Below, in pieces: positions 35,394-44,783 of a stretch of 64,000 nucleotides of DNA. Both the position numbers and the translations under genes were made by a program. The notes beneath the pieces were generated by a model. It was given only the letters and a program-made list of their open reading frames with translations, was not told the DNA's origin and ran no database searches. The stretch spans positions 62,001-126,000 of the forward strand of contig NZ_PZKF01000002.1 in assembly GCF_003034995.1 (NCBI RefSeq), given 5' to 3'. The DNA comes from Phaeovulum veldkampii DSM 11550 (lineage in GTDB: Bacteria > Pseudomonadota > Alphaproteobacteria > Rhodobacterales > Rhodobacteraceae). The stretch's first letter is position 1. The number at the start of each line of letters is the position of its first letter.

Positions 35394-38021
35394 TCAGGGC
35401 ACCTTGGCGGCCTTGGGTTTTGCCGCCGCCTTGGGCTTGGCTGCAGCCTTGGGTTTCGCGGCAGCCTTGGGCTCGGCCGCAGTCTTGGCCTTGGCGGGGG
35501 CCTTGGGTTTTGCCGCGGCCTTGGCGCGGGTGGCCTTTTTCGGCGCCTTGGCGGCCTTTTCGGCCAGCAGCGGCAGCGCCTCTTCCAGCGTCATCGCCTC
35601 GGGTTCCACGCCTTTCGGAAGGGTGGCGTTGACCTTGCCCCATTTCACATAAGGCCCGTAGCGGCCCGGCATCACCTGAATGGCGCCGCCGTCGGGGTGT
35701 TCACCCAGTTCTTTCAGCGGTTGCGCAGCGGCACCGCGGCCCGGCCCGCGCGCCGCCTTGAGCGCCAGCACCTCCACCGCGCGGTTCATGCCGATGGTGA
35801 ACACCTCTTCGACATCGGGCAGGTTCGCATAGGTGCCGTTGTGTTTTACATAAGGCCCAAAGCGACCGATCGCCGCCTCGACCGGGGCGCCATCTTCGGG
35901 GTGCAGTCCGATCTGGCGGGGCAGGTTCAGCAGGCTCAGCGCGCGCTCCAGCGTCAGCGTCTCGGGCGCCCAGCCCTTGGGCAGGCTGGCGCGCGGCGGC
36001 TTGGGCGCATCGGCAGTTGCCTCGCCCTTCTGCACATAGGGGCCAAAGCGGCCCGCGCGCAGGCTGATAGGCTGGCCATCCTCGTCATGCCCCAGAAGGT
36101 TGCCATCAGGTGCGATCGCCGCGCCCTCGTCGCCGCCCGGTGCCGACAGGGGCCGGGTATAGCGGCACTCGGGATAGTTCGAACAGCCGATGAAGGCGCC
36201 GCCCCCGCGGGCGGTTTTCAGGTTCAGCCGCCCCGCCCCGCAGACCGGGCAGGATTTGGGGTCGCTCCCATCGGCCCGCGGCGGGTAGAGATGCGGCGCC
36301 AGAACCTCGTCGATCTTTTCCAGCACCTCGGTGATGCGCAATTCCGACGTTTCCGCGATGGCCGCCGAGAAATCGCGCCAGAACCGGGCCAGCACATCCT
36401 TGTAATGCCGGTCCCCTGCCGAGATATCGTCAAGCTCTGCTTCCAGATCGGCGGTGAAATCGTATTCCACATATTTGCGGAAGTAGTTTGACAGGAACGC
36501 CGTCACCAACCGTCCGGTATCTTGCGGGATCAGGCGGTTCTTGTCTTTGGTGACATAGCCGCGATCCTGAATCGTGGTGACAATGCTGGCATAGGTCGAG
36601 GGGCGGCCGATGCCCAGTTCTTCCATCCGCTTGACCAGCGTCGCCTCGGTGTAGCGCGGGGGCGGCTGGGTAAAATGCTGCTCGGGCACGACGCTGCGCT
36701 TGTCGGCAGGCTCGCCCTGCATGATCTGCGGCAGGCGGGCGCCGTCGTCGCCCTCGTCATCGTCGCGGCCCTGATCATAGACCTTGAGAAAGCCGTCAAA
36801 CAGCACCACCTGCCCGGTCGCGCGCAATTCCACCTGACCGTCGGGGCTGGCCACATCGACCGTGGTGCGCTCCATCCGGGCAGCGGCCATCTGGCTGGCG
36901 ATGGTGCGCTTCCAGATCAGGTCATACAGCTTTTTCTGGTCGCCCTCGGCGTGCAGCCGGTCAGGCGACAGGCTCATGTCGGTGGGGCGGATGCATTCAT
37001 GCGCCTCCTGCGCGTTCTTGGCCTTGTTCTTGTACATCCGCGGGCTGTCGGGGACGTAGTCGGCGCCAAAGCGGCGCTTGATCTCGTCGCGCGCGGCCAT
37101 CACCGCCTCGGGGGCCATGTCGATGCCATCGGTCCGCATGTAGGTGATATGCCCCGCCTCATACAGCCGCTGCGCCGCGCTCATGCAGGCCTTGGCGCCC
37201 ATGCCGAACTTGCGGCTGGCCTCCTGTTGCAGAGTCGAGGTCATGAACGGCGCCCAGGGGTTGCGGCTGGCGGGCTTTGCCTCGACCGATTTCACCACCA
37301 AGGTTCGATTTGTGACAGCCTGCACCGCAATTTCGGCCGCCTCGGCGGTTCCGATATCGAATTTGTCCAGCTTCTTGCCGCCCAGCACGGTCAGCCGCGC
37401 GCTGAATTCCTGCCCGCGCGGGGTAACCAGCGCTGCGGTGACGGTCCAGTATTCGCGGGCGCGGAACGCCTCGATCTCCATCTCGCGTTCCACGATCAGC
37501 CGCAGGCAGACCGATTGCACCCGCCCCGCCGATTTCGCGCCCGGCAGTTTGCGCCACAGCACCGGCGACAGGTTGAAGCCCACCAGATAATCCAGTGCGC
37601 GGCGGGCCAGATAGGCCTCGACCAGCGCCACATCGACCTGCCGTGGCTTGGCCATCGCCTCGGTCACGGCGGATTTGGTGATTGCGTTGAAGGTGACGCG
37701 GCTGACCTTCTTGCCCTTTTTCAGGCTGGAGGCCAGCGCCTCTTGCAGGTGCCACGAAATCGCCTCGCCCTCGCGGTCGGGGTCGGTGGCAAGGATCAGT
37801 TCGTCATCGGTCTTCAGTGCCTCGGTAATCGCGCGGATGTGCTTTTTGCTGTCCGCCGCAACCTCCCATTTCATCGCAAAGCCATCGTCCGGATCGACCG
37901 ATCCATCCTTGGCGGGCAGGTCGCGGACATGGCCGAAGGATGCCAGAACGGTATAGTCAGAGCCGAGATATTTGTTGATTGTCTTGGCCTTGGCGGGGGA
38001 TTCGACGACGACAACGGCCAT
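35394..38021 (-). CDS. topA: DNA topoisomerase I
   Basis: An 875-residue type IA topoisomerase that relaxes negative supercoils. TOPRIM start VVVESPAKAKTINKYLG and DPDREGEAISWHL give the metal site. The catalytic tyrosine is Y294 in THIGY-type context HITYMRTDG. One C4 zinc-finger-like motif follows (CPVCGAG...CSNYPEC), then three GRFGPYVK-type repeats. The tail of about 50 residues is Lys/Ala/Pro-rich, built of KPKAAA units, like histone H1 tails. The start at 38021 with GAGGAAG upstream is firm; the frame runs much further upstream by chance. Confidence 0.96.
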   Translation of the reverse strand: MAVVVVESPAKAKTINKYLGSDYTVLASFGHVRDLPAKDGSVDPDDGFAMKWEVAADSKKHIRAITEALKTDDELILATDPDREGEAISWHLQEALASSLKKGKKVSRVTFNAITKSAVTEAMAKPRQVDVALVEAYLARRALDYLVGFNLSPVLWRKLPGAKSAGRVQSVCLRLIVEREMEIEAFRAREYWTVTAALVTPRGQEFSARLTVLGGKKLDKFDIGTAEAAEIAVQAVTNRTLVVKSVEAKPASRNPWAPFMTSTLQQEASRKFGMGAKACMSAAQRLYEAGHITYMRTDGIDMAPEAVMAARDEIKRRFGADYVPDSPRMYKNKAKNAQEAHECIRPTDMSLSPDRLHAEGDQKKLYDLIWKRTIASQMAAARMERTTVDVASPDGQVELRATGQVVLFDGFLKVYDQGRDDDEGDDGARLPQIMQGEPADKRSVVPEQHFTQPPPRYTEATLVKRMEELGIGRPSTYASIVTTIQDRGYVTKDKNRLIPQDTGRLVTAFLSNYFRKYVEYDFTADLEAELDDISAGDRHYKDVLARFWRDFSAAIAETSELRITEVLEKIDEVLAPHLYPPRADGSDPKSCPVCGAGRLNLKTARGGGAFIGCSNYPECRYTRPLSAPGGDEGAAIAPDGNLLGHDEDGQPISLRAGRFGPYVQKGEATADAPKPPRASLPKGWAPETLTLERALSLLNLPRQIGLHPEDGAPVEAAIGRFGPYVKHNGTYANLPDVEEVFTIGMNRAVEVLALKAARGPGRGAAAQPLKELGEHPDGGAIQVMPGRYGPYVKWGKVNATLPKGVEPEAMTLEEALPLLAEKAAKAPKKATRAKAAAKPKAPAKAKTAAEPKAAAKPKAAAKPKAAAKPKAAKVP

Positions 38022-38165
38022 GACTTCCTCTTGGGCGAACGGAACCTGCGCTATGGGCGGGGAACATGGGGGGCAGGCGGGGGCATTGTCAATGCGCCTT
38101 GGGCCGGGCCATGATGCTTGACGTGGGCCGGTGCGGTTGGCCAGATGGCGCGGCTGGGGGGCAGG

Positions 38166-38615
38166 ATGCGGCAGTGGGTCAGGCAGATCGGGTTGGGTTT
38201 CATGCTGGCGCCGGTCGCGGCGCCGGGCTTGGCGCAGGGCTGGGAGGCGCCCGCTCGCGGCAGTGAGTTGCGTGCCGATCTGATGGATGCGATCCGCCCC
38301 CATGCCGAATGGATGCTGGGCGCCCCGGTCGAGTTTGTGGTCAACGATCTGAGGGTGCGGGGCGACCGGGCGGTGGCGATGCTGGTGGCGCAGCGCCCCG
38401 GCGGCGGAGTGATCGACGTGGCGCGCAGCCCGATGGTAGCGCGCGGCGAGTTTGCCCCCGAAATTGCCGATATCGCGCATATCGAGGCGTTCTATGTTCG
38501 CTCGGGGCGCACATGGGTGGCGCTGCACTGGGCAATCGGGGCCACCGATCCGTGGTTTGCCTGGGAACCGATCTGTGCCGAGTTCGGCGCGCTGATCCCG
38601 GAATATTGCCGCTAG
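38166..38615 (+). CDS. Hypothetical exported protein
   Basis: A 149-residue protein of unknown function. If it starts at the ATG at 38166 (GGGGG just upstream) the first 25 residues form a signal peptide ending APGLAQG, so it is probably periplasmic. The mature part has charged strands such as LMDAIRPHAEWMLGAPVEFV and ends WEPICAEFGALIPEYCR with two cysteines. I recognise no domain. The frame is open from 38118 with a TTG start. It is divergent from topA. Confidence 0.7.
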   Translation: MRQWVRQIGLGFMLAPVAAPGLAQGWEAPARGSELRADLMDAIRPHAEWMLGAPVEFVVNDLRVRGDRAVAMLVAQRPGGGVIDVARSPMVARGEFAPEIADIAHIEAFYVRSGRTWVALHWAIGATDPWFAWEPICAEFGALIPEYCR

Positions 38616-38663
38616 CAACGCGCAATCGCGCGGCAGGCCAGACTGCGGGGTCAGACTGCGGGG

Positions 38664-39815
38664 TCAGACTGTGCGGGCCAGCAGGCCGCCGGGTTGGCGC
38701 AGGATCAGACCTTCCATCTCCAGCGCCAGAAGGTGAGGCGCCACGGTCGCCGCGGGCAGCGCCAGATCGCGGATCAGCTGATCTTCGGCCAGCGGGCTGG
38801 GGCCAAGCCGGTCAAGGATATGGCGGTGCAGATCGCTCGCCGGGCGTGGCGGTGCCGCAGCGCCGATGGCGGGCGCTGTAGGGGCGGGGGCTGCTGCTGC
38901 GGATTTGTCGGGGGCCGGTGCGGGTTGGCCCAGCACCGCCAGCACATCCTCGGCCCCGCGCACCAGAACCGCACCGTCGCGGATCAGCGCATTGCAGCCC
39001 GATGCCCGCGCATCCAGCGGATGGCCCGGCACAGCCAACACCTCGCGCCCCTGATCAAGCGCCATCTGCGCCGTGATCAGGCTGCCCGACCGTGCCGCCG
39101 CCTCGACCACCACCACCGCGCGCACCAACCCGGCTATGATCCGGTTACGCATCGGAAAATGCCGCGCTTGCGGATCAAGCCCCGGCGGCTGTTCCGACAC
39201 GCGCAGGCCATGGCCGGCAATTGCGACCGCAAGCGCCGCGTTTTCGGCGGGGTAGATCACATCCACCCCGCCCGCCTGCACCGCCACCGTGCCGGTGGGC
39301 AAGGCCGCCGCATGGGCCGCCGCATCGACCCCGCGCGCCAGCCCCGACACCACCACAAAACCCGCCGCCCCCAACCCCTCGGCCAGTTTGCGCGCCATCC
39401 GCTGACCCAGCGACGAGGCGTTGCGCGCCCCCACCAGCGCCACCATCGGGCGCATCATCAGGCCCGGATCGCCCAGCGCCCACAAGACCGGCGGCGCATC
39501 GGGCAGGTCGGCCAGTGCCGCGGGATAGCCGGGCTGCGCGATGCGCAGCATCCGCGCGCCCGCTTTGCGCGCCGCCCGCATTTCGGCCAGCGCCACGGGT
39601 TCGGGGCAGGGGGTGTAATCGGCCACGCCCGCCGCGCGCGCCACCTGGGGCAATGCGGCCAGCGCCGCGCTGGCCGAGCCGTGCTCGGCGATCAGCCGGT
39701 GATAGGTGGTGGCGCCCACGCGGCGAGAACGGATGAGGCGAAGGACCGACAGGTCGTCTTCTTCCGACGTTGGGGGGGGGAGGAGGATGGGGCAAGAAAA
39801 CAAACCCTTGGTCAT
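38664..39815 (-). CDS. dprA: DNA-processing protein DprA
   Basis: A 383-residue DprA/Smf that loads RecA onto incoming single-stranded DNA during transformation. The Rossmann-like core is clear (MVALVGARNASSLGQRMARKLAEGL and SGLARGVDAAAHAAAL, PYxN-type loop, GHPLDARASGCN), and the C-terminal part carries the winged-helix DprA_WH region (LAEDQLIRDLALPAATVAPHLLALEMEGLI). A run of nine G lies in the coding strand's complement at codons 12-15 (Leu-Pro-Pro-Pro). GGAGGAT precedes the start at 39815. Two near-copies of AGACTGCGGGGTC sit just after the stop at about 38641-38668. Confidence 0.93.
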   Translation of the reverse strand: MTKGLFSCPILLPPPTSEEDDLSVLRLIRSRRVGATTYHRLIAEHGSASAALAALPQVARAAGVADYTPCPEPVALAEMRAARKAGARMLRIAQPGYPAALADLPDAPPVLWALGDPGLMMRPMVALVGARNASSLGQRMARKLAEGLGAAGFVVVSGLARGVDAAAHAAALPTGTVAVQAGGVDVIYPAENAALAVAIAGHGLRVSEQPPGLDPQARHFPMRNRIIAGLVRAVVVVEAAARSGSLITAQMALDQGREVLAVPGHPLDARASGCNALIRDGAVLVRGAEDVLAVLGQPAPAPDKSAAAAPAPTAPAIGAAAPPRPASDLHRHILDRLGPSPLAEDQLIRDLALPAATVAPHLLALEMEGLILRQPGGLLARTV

Positions 39816-39910
39816 CCGATCCTCCGCCGCATCCGCCCCCTCTTTTTACGCGCGCAAGGTTAACAACTCGTTTACGCGATCCGGTCTGGTGCGCTGCTGG
39901 CGTTGCGCCC

Positions 39911-41332
39911 TCAGGTGGCCGAGCCGCCCACCGTCAGCCCGCCGATCATCAGCGTCGGCTGGCCTACCCCCACCGGCACCCACTGGCCCGCCTTGCCGCA
40001 ATTGCCGATGCCGGGGTCAAGCGCCATGTCGTTGCCGATCGCGCGCACCTGCCGCATTGCGGTGGGGCCGTCGCCGATCAGCGTGGCGCCCTTGACCGGC
40101 GCGCCGATCACGCCGTTTTTCACGCGGTAGGCCTCGGTGCAGGAAAACACGAACTTGCCATTGGTGATATCGACCTGCCCGCCGCCAAAGCCCACGGCAT
40201 AGATGCCGTCTTTCAGGCTGGCCACAATGCCCGCGGGGTCGGCATCGCCGCCCAGCATGATCGTGTTGGTCATCCGTGGCATCGGGATATGTGCATAGCT
40301 TTCGCGCCGCCCGTTGCCGGTGGGGGCCACACCCATCAGGCGCGCGTTCTGGCGGTCCTGCATATAGCCCACAAGGATGCCGTTCTCGATCAGCACGGTC
40401 CGCCCCGAGGCCGTGCCCTCGTCATCCACGCTGATCGAGCCGCGCCGGTCGGGGATCGTGCCGTCATCGACCACCGTCACGCCGGGGGCGGCCACGCGCT
40501 GACCCATCAGCCCGGAAAAGGCCGATGTCTTCTTGCGGTTGAAATCCCCCTCCAGCCCATGGCCCACCGCCTCGTGCAGCAGGATGCCGGGCCAGCCCGC
40601 GCCCAGCACCACATCCATCTGGCCCGCGGGCGCGGGCTCGGCGCCCAGATTCACCTGCGCCACCCGCAACGCCTCGCGCGCGGCGGCCTGCCATGTGTCG
40701 GGCGCCATAAGCTGCGCCAGCCCATGCCGCCCGCCGCCGCCATTGCTGCCCGATTCGCGGCGACCGTTTTCCTCGACGATGACCGAGACATTGATCCGCG
40801 CCATCGGCCGGATGTCCCGCACCAGCCCGCCCTCGGGGCGCAGGATGAATACCTCTTGCAGGCTGGCGGCCAGCGAAGCCGAAACCTGCACCACCCGCGG
40901 ATCAAGCGCGCGTGTAAAGGCGTCGATCTCGCGCAGAAGGTCGATTTTGGCGGCAAAGGGGGCGTCGGCCATCGGGTCGGCGTCGGTATACAGATGGCGG
41001 TTGGTGCCGGCGGGGGGCGGGGCCATCACGCCGCCACCCGCACCCACCGCAAGGCGCGCGGTTTCGGCGGCCCGTGTCAGCGCGGCTTCGGAAATCTCGG
41101 TGGCATGGGCATAGCCCGCCACCTCGCCCCGCACCGCGCGCAGCCCGAAGCCTTCGGATGCGTCGTAAGAGGCGTTCCTGATCCGCCCGTCATCCAGCAG
41201 GATCGATTCTGACCGGCGGCGTTCCAGATACAACTCGCCATCCTCGGCCCCCGCCAGTGCGCCGCGCAACGTGGCCAGCGCGCGGTCGCGGTCGATCAGC
41301 GTGTCGAAAGGCGAAAAGCGGGGGGTATCCAT
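39911..41332 (-). CDS. tldD: Metalloprotease TldD
   Basis: A 473-residue TldD/PmbA-family zinc protease subunit. The metal site HEAVGHGLEGD (HExxxH) is present at about residue 255, followed by FNRKKTSAFSGLMG. TldD with TldE cleaves unfolded peptides and matures some ribosomal peptides. TldE/PmbA is not in the window. The start at 41332 with AAAGGAT is preferred to the 9-residue longer frame. Confidence 0.93.
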   Translation of the reverse strand: MDTPRFSPFDTLIDRDRALATLRGALAGAEDGELYLERRRSESILLDDGRIRNASYDASEGFGLRAVRGEVAGYAHATEISEAALTRAAETARLAVGAGGGVMAPPPAGTNRHLYTDADPMADAPFAAKIDLLREIDAFTRALDPRVVQVSASLAASLQEVFILRPEGGLVRDIRPMARINVSVIVEENGRRESGSNGGGGRHGLAQLMAPDTWQAAAREALRVAQVNLGAEPAPAGQMDVVLGAGWPGILLHEAVGHGLEGDFNRKKTSAFSGLMGQRVAAPGVTVVDDGTIPDRRGSISVDDEGTASGRTVLIENGILVGYMQDRQNARLMGVAPTGNGRRESYAHIPMPRMTNTIMLGGDADPAGIVASLKDGIYAVGFGGGQVDITNGKFVFSCTEAYRVKNGVIGAPVKGATLIGDGPTAMRQVRAIGNDMALDPGIGNCGKAGQWVPVGVGQPTLMIGGLTVGGSAT

Positions 41333-41483
41333 CGGGCATCCTTTGCGGCGGGGCATCATTTACAATATGGCCGTGCGGGGCAGAATGACAACGCCCGCCC
41401 CTCACGCGGAATTTCAGATGCGGAAGGGATGACAGCGCCGCCGGGCTGGCGTATCACGGCCCGAACGATCTGGGGGCGGTTTC

Positions 41484-42875
41484 ATGCGCTATGTTTCGAC
41501 CCGGGGGCAGGCCCCGGTGCTTTCCTTTGGCGAGGCGATGCTGACGGGGCTAGCCCGAGACGGCGGGCTTTATGTGCCCGAAACGATCCCGACCCTTGCG
41601 CCCGCCGACATCGCGGCCCTGGCCGGTCTGCCCTATGAGGAGGTGGCCTTTCGCGTGATGCGCCCCTTCACCGGCGACACCTTTGGCGATGACGAATTGA
41701 AGGGCGCCATCGCCCGCGCCTATGCGGGCTTTGGCCATGCCGCCCGCGCGCCGCTCAAGCAGCTTGCGCCGGGGCATTTTTTGCTGGAGCTGTTCCACGG
41801 CCCGACGCTGGCGTTCAAGGATTTCGCCATGCAGATCATCGGGCAGTTGTTCCAGATCGCGTTGGCGCGCGAAGGCCGCCACATCACCATCGTCGGCGCC
41901 ACCTCGGGCGATACCGGATCGGCCGCGATCGAGGCGTTCCGCGGGCTGGACAATGTGGATGTGTTCATCCTGTTCCCACATGGCCGCGTGTCGGACGTGC
42001 AGCGCCGGCAGATGACCACGCCCACCGAGGCCAACGTGCATGCGCTGGCGCTGGAGGGCGACTTTGACGATTGTCAGGCCCGCGTGAAGGACATGTTCAA
42101 CGACTTTGCCTTCCGCGATGAAGTGGGGCTGGCGGGGGTGAACTCGATCAACTGGGCGCGGGTGCTGGCGCAGGTGGTGTATTATTTCACCGCTGCCGTG
42201 GCGCTGGGCGCGCCGCATCGCCGGGTGGCCTTCACCGTGCCCACCGGCAATTTCGGCGACATCTTCGCAGGCTACATCGCGCAGCAGATGGGCCTGCCGA
42301 TCGAGACGCTGGTGATCGCTACCAACCAGAACGACATTCTGCACCGTTGCCTGACCACGGGGCGCTATGAAACCGATGGCGTGCGCGCCTCGATCAGCCC
42401 GTCGATGGATATTCAGGTGTCCTCGAACTTTGAACGCGCGCTGTTCATGGCCTATGGCCGCGACGGCGCGGCGGTGGCGCAACTGATGGACGAGTTGAAG
42501 ACGAAGGGCGGCTTTGCGGTGTCGCAGGGGGCCTTGCAGGCCCTGCGCGAGACCTATACCTCGGGGCGCTGTTCCGAGGGTGAGACGATTTCGACCATCG
42601 CCATGGAACTCGCCGCCTCGGGCGAATTGCTGTGCCCGCATTCCGCCGTGGGTGTGAAGGTGGCGGGCGAACATGTCGCCGCCCCGGTGCCGATGGTGAC
42701 GCTGGCCACCGCGCACCCGGCGAAATTCCCCGATGCGGTGGAAACGGCAACCGGCATCCGCCCCGCGCTGCCGCCCCGCATGGCCGATCTGTTCGACCGG
42801 CCCGAACGCATGACCCGTGTTCCCAACGATTTGCAGGCGCTTGAGGCGCTGATTCAGGAAAGGCGCCGCCGTTGA
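41484..42875 (+). CDS. thrC: Threonine synthase
   Basis: A 463-residue PLP enzyme that converts O-phosphohomoserine to threonine. The PLP-lysine lies in LAFKDFAMQ (K112), and the phosphate-binding loop GATSGDTGSAAIE follows. The N-terminus MRYVSTRGQAPVLSFGEAM is typical of the class II type. A GGGGGCGG precedes the start. The next gene starts inside its stop (TTGA overlap), so they form one operon. It is divergent from tldD, with 151 bp between them. Confidence 0.96.
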   Translation: MRYVSTRGQAPVLSFGEAMLTGLARDGGLYVPETIPTLAPADIAALAGLPYEEVAFRVMRPFTGDTFGDDELKGAIARAYAGFGHAARAPLKQLAPGHFLLELFHGPTLAFKDFAMQIIGQLFQIALAREGRHITIVGATSGDTGSAAIEAFRGLDNVDVFILFPHGRVSDVQRRQMTTPTEANVHALALEGDFDDCQARVKDMFNDFAFRDEVGLAGVNSINWARVLAQVVYYFTAAVALGAPHRRVAFTVPTGNFGDIFAGYIAQQMGLPIETLVIATNQNDILHRCLTTGRYETDGVRASISPSMDIQVSSNFERALFMAYGRDGAAVAQLMDELKTKGGFAVSQGALQALRETYTSGRCSEGETISTIAMELAASGELLCPHSAVGVKVAGEHVAAPVPMVTLATAHPAKFPDAVETATGIRPALPPRMADLFDRPERMTRVPNDLQALEALIQERRRR

Positions 42876-44134
42876 CCATCAACCTGACCACGCTGCCCAA
42901 TGGCCTCAGGATCGTGACCGAACGGATGCCGGGGCTTGCCTCGGCCTCGGTCGGGATCTGGGTCACGGCGGGCGGACGGCACGAACGGGCCGAACAGAAC
43001 GGCATCGCGCATTTTCTGGAACACATGGCCTTCAAGGGCACGGCGCGCCGCACGGCCTTGCAGATCGCCGAGGAAATCGAGGATGTGGGCGGCTATATCA
43101 ACGCCTACACCTCGCGCGAGATGACGGCCTATTACGCCCGCGTGCTGGAGGCCGATGTGGCCCTTGCGCTGGATGTCATTTCCGACATCGTGCTGAACCC
43201 GGTTTTTGACGCGCGCGAGATCGAGGTCGAACGCCATGTGATCTTGCAGGAAATCGGGCAGGCGCTGGATACGCCCGACGACATCATCTTTGACTGGCTG
43301 CAAGAGGCAGCCTATCCCGATCAGGCGATGGGCCGCACCATTCTGGGGCCGGCCGAGCAGGTTTCGGCCTTTGACCGGGCCGATCTGGCGGGCTTCGTGG
43401 CCGAGCATTACGGGCCGGACCAGATGATCCTGTCGGCGGCGGGGGCGGTCGATCATGACGCCATCGTGCGGCAGGCCGAGGCGATCTTTGGCGCGCTGAA
43501 GCCGGTGGGTGAACGCGGTATCCAGCCCGCCCGCTGGCACGGGGTCGAACGGCGCGAGGTCAAGGATCTGGAGCAGGTGCATTTCGCGCTGGCGCTGGAA
43601 GGGCCGGGCTACCGCGACGCTGATCTTTACACCGCGCAGGTCTATACCACCGCGCTGGGCGGCGGCATGTCGAGCCGGCTGTTCCAGAAGATCCGCGAAG
43701 AGCGGGGGCTGTGTTATTCGATCTTTGCGCAGGCCGGGGCCTATGAGGATACCGGCATGATCACGATCTATGCGGGCACTTCGGCCGAGGAAATCGACGA
43801 ATTGTGCGGGCTGACCATCGACGAATTGAAACGCTCGGCCGAGGACATGACCGAGGCCGAGGTTGCCCGCGCCCGCGCGCAGATGAAGGCGGGCATGTTG
43901 ATGGGGCTGGAAAGCCCGTCCAGCCGGGCCGAGCGGATGGCCCGCAATCTGGCGATCTGGGGCCGGGTGATCGGCATCGAGGAGGCCACCGCCAAGATCG
44001 AGGCGGTCACCACCCCCATCGTGCGCGACTATGCGCAGCGTCTGGCAGGTTCGGCGCAATCGGCGCTGGCGCTTTACGGCCCGGTGACGGCAGCGCCCGG
44101 CTTGCGCGATCTGCGCCGCCGGCTTGCCGCCTGA
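42872..44134 (+). CDS. M16-family zinc peptidase (mitochondrial-processing-peptidase-like)
   Basis: A 420-residue protein. The inverted zinc site HFLEH (about 48-52) and downstream E in VEADVALALDVISD context identify the M16 family; the length suits the single-chain beta-MPP-type. It would cleave peptides in the cytosol or periplasm; there is no clear signal peptide. The start is a TTG at 42872, overlapping the thrC stop, with AGGAAAGG about 9 bp upstream. It is translationally coupled to thrC, although the functional link is unknown. An ATG overlap with the next gene follows. Confidence 0.92.
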   Translation: MTINLTTLPNGLRIVTERMPGLASASVGIWVTAGGRHERAEQNGIAHFLEHMAFKGTARRTALQIAEEIEDVGGYINAYTSREMTAYYARVLEADVALALDVISDIVLNPVFDAREIEVERHVILQEIGQALDTPDDIIFDWLQEAAYPDQAMGRTILGPAEQVSAFDRADLAGFVAEHYGPDQMILSAAGAVDHDAIVRQAEAIFGALKPVGERGIQPARWHGVERREVKDLEQVHFALALEGPGYRDADLYTAQVYTTALGGGMSSRLFQKIREERGLCYSIFAQAGAYEDTGMITIYAGTSAEEIDELCGLTIDELKRSAEDMTEAEVARARAQMKAGMLMGLESPSSRAERMARNLAIWGRVIGIEEATAKIEAVTTPIVRDYAQRLAGSAQSALALYGPVTAAPGLRDLRRRLAA

Positions 44135-44718
44135 TGCTGGGGCGGCGGCGCAAGCTGCGGATCGAGACGGAGCGGATGACGCTGCGTCTGCCGCGCCACG
44201 CCGACCATGCCGAATGGGCTGCGCTGCGGCTGGACAGCCGCGACTTTCTGGTGCCGTGGGAGCCGGGCTGGGCGCCCGATCATCTGACCCGCAAGGGCTT
44301 TGCCAATCGTGTCTATTGGTCGGCCCGCGCCGAAAGCTCTGGCACGGCGCTGCCCTTGTTTCTGATCCGGCGCGAGGATGAGGTTCTGCTGGGTGCGATC
44401 ACGCTGGACAACATCCGCCGCGGTCCTGCGCAGGCCGGGACGCTGGGCTATTGGGTGGGGGCGCCCCACGCCCGCCAAGGCTACATGCGCGAGGCTATTC
44501 GCGCCGTGGTGCACCATGCCTTCACCGTGCTGGATCTGAGCCGGATCGAGGCCGCCTGCCTGCCGGAAAACGCGGCCTCGCGCGGGGTGCTGGAGAAATC
44601 GGGGTTCAAATATGAGGGCGTGGCGCAAAGCTATCTGCAGATCAACGGACGCTGGCGCAACCATGTACTGTATTCCAACCTGCGGGCCGACAGGCGCGGG
44701 CGCACCGATATCGGCTGA
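44134..44718 (+). CDS. GNAT N-acetyltransferase, RimJ/RimL type
   Basis: A 194-residue acetyltransferase with the GNAT core: LGAITLDNIRRG, GYWVGAPHARQGYMREAIR (acetyl-CoA binding), and AACLPENAASRGVLEKSGFKYEG. It resembles RimJ/RimL N-terminal acetyltransferases of ribosomal proteins; the true substrate is unknown. Its ATG overlaps the M16 stop (TGATG), so it belongs to the same operon. A repeat element follows. Confidence 0.88.
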   Translation: MLGRRRKLRIETERMTLRLPRHADHAEWAALRLDSRDFLVPWEPGWAPDHLTRKGFANRVYWSARAESSGTALPLFLIRREDEVLLGAITLDNIRRGPAQAGTLGYWVGAPHARQGYMREAIRAVVHHAFTVLDLSRIEAACLPENAASRGVLEKSGFKYEGVAQSYLQINGRWRNHVLYSNLRADRRGRTDIG

Positions 44719-44772
44719 AGGCCGGGGGGCGCTGCCCCCCGGACCCCCCGGGATATTTGGGCCAAGATGAAG
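44719..44772 (+). repeat. Dispersed intergenic repeat, copy 1
   Basis: A perfect 9-bp hairpin stem (CCGGGGGGC / GCCCCCCGG, 44722-44742, 3-nt loop), then ACCCCCCGGGATATTT and CCAAGATGAA. A second copy with the same order lies at 61134-61182. It follows the GNAT stop directly and may act as a terminator. The GlcD-like gene starts just after its 3' end. Confidence 0.75.
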
Positions 44773-44783
44773 GGGAATGGGGA

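Noticed and set aside
38641-38668. AGACTGCGGGGTC direct repeat after dprA
   Set aside because: Two near-copies only, without flanking structure; looks like short slippage.
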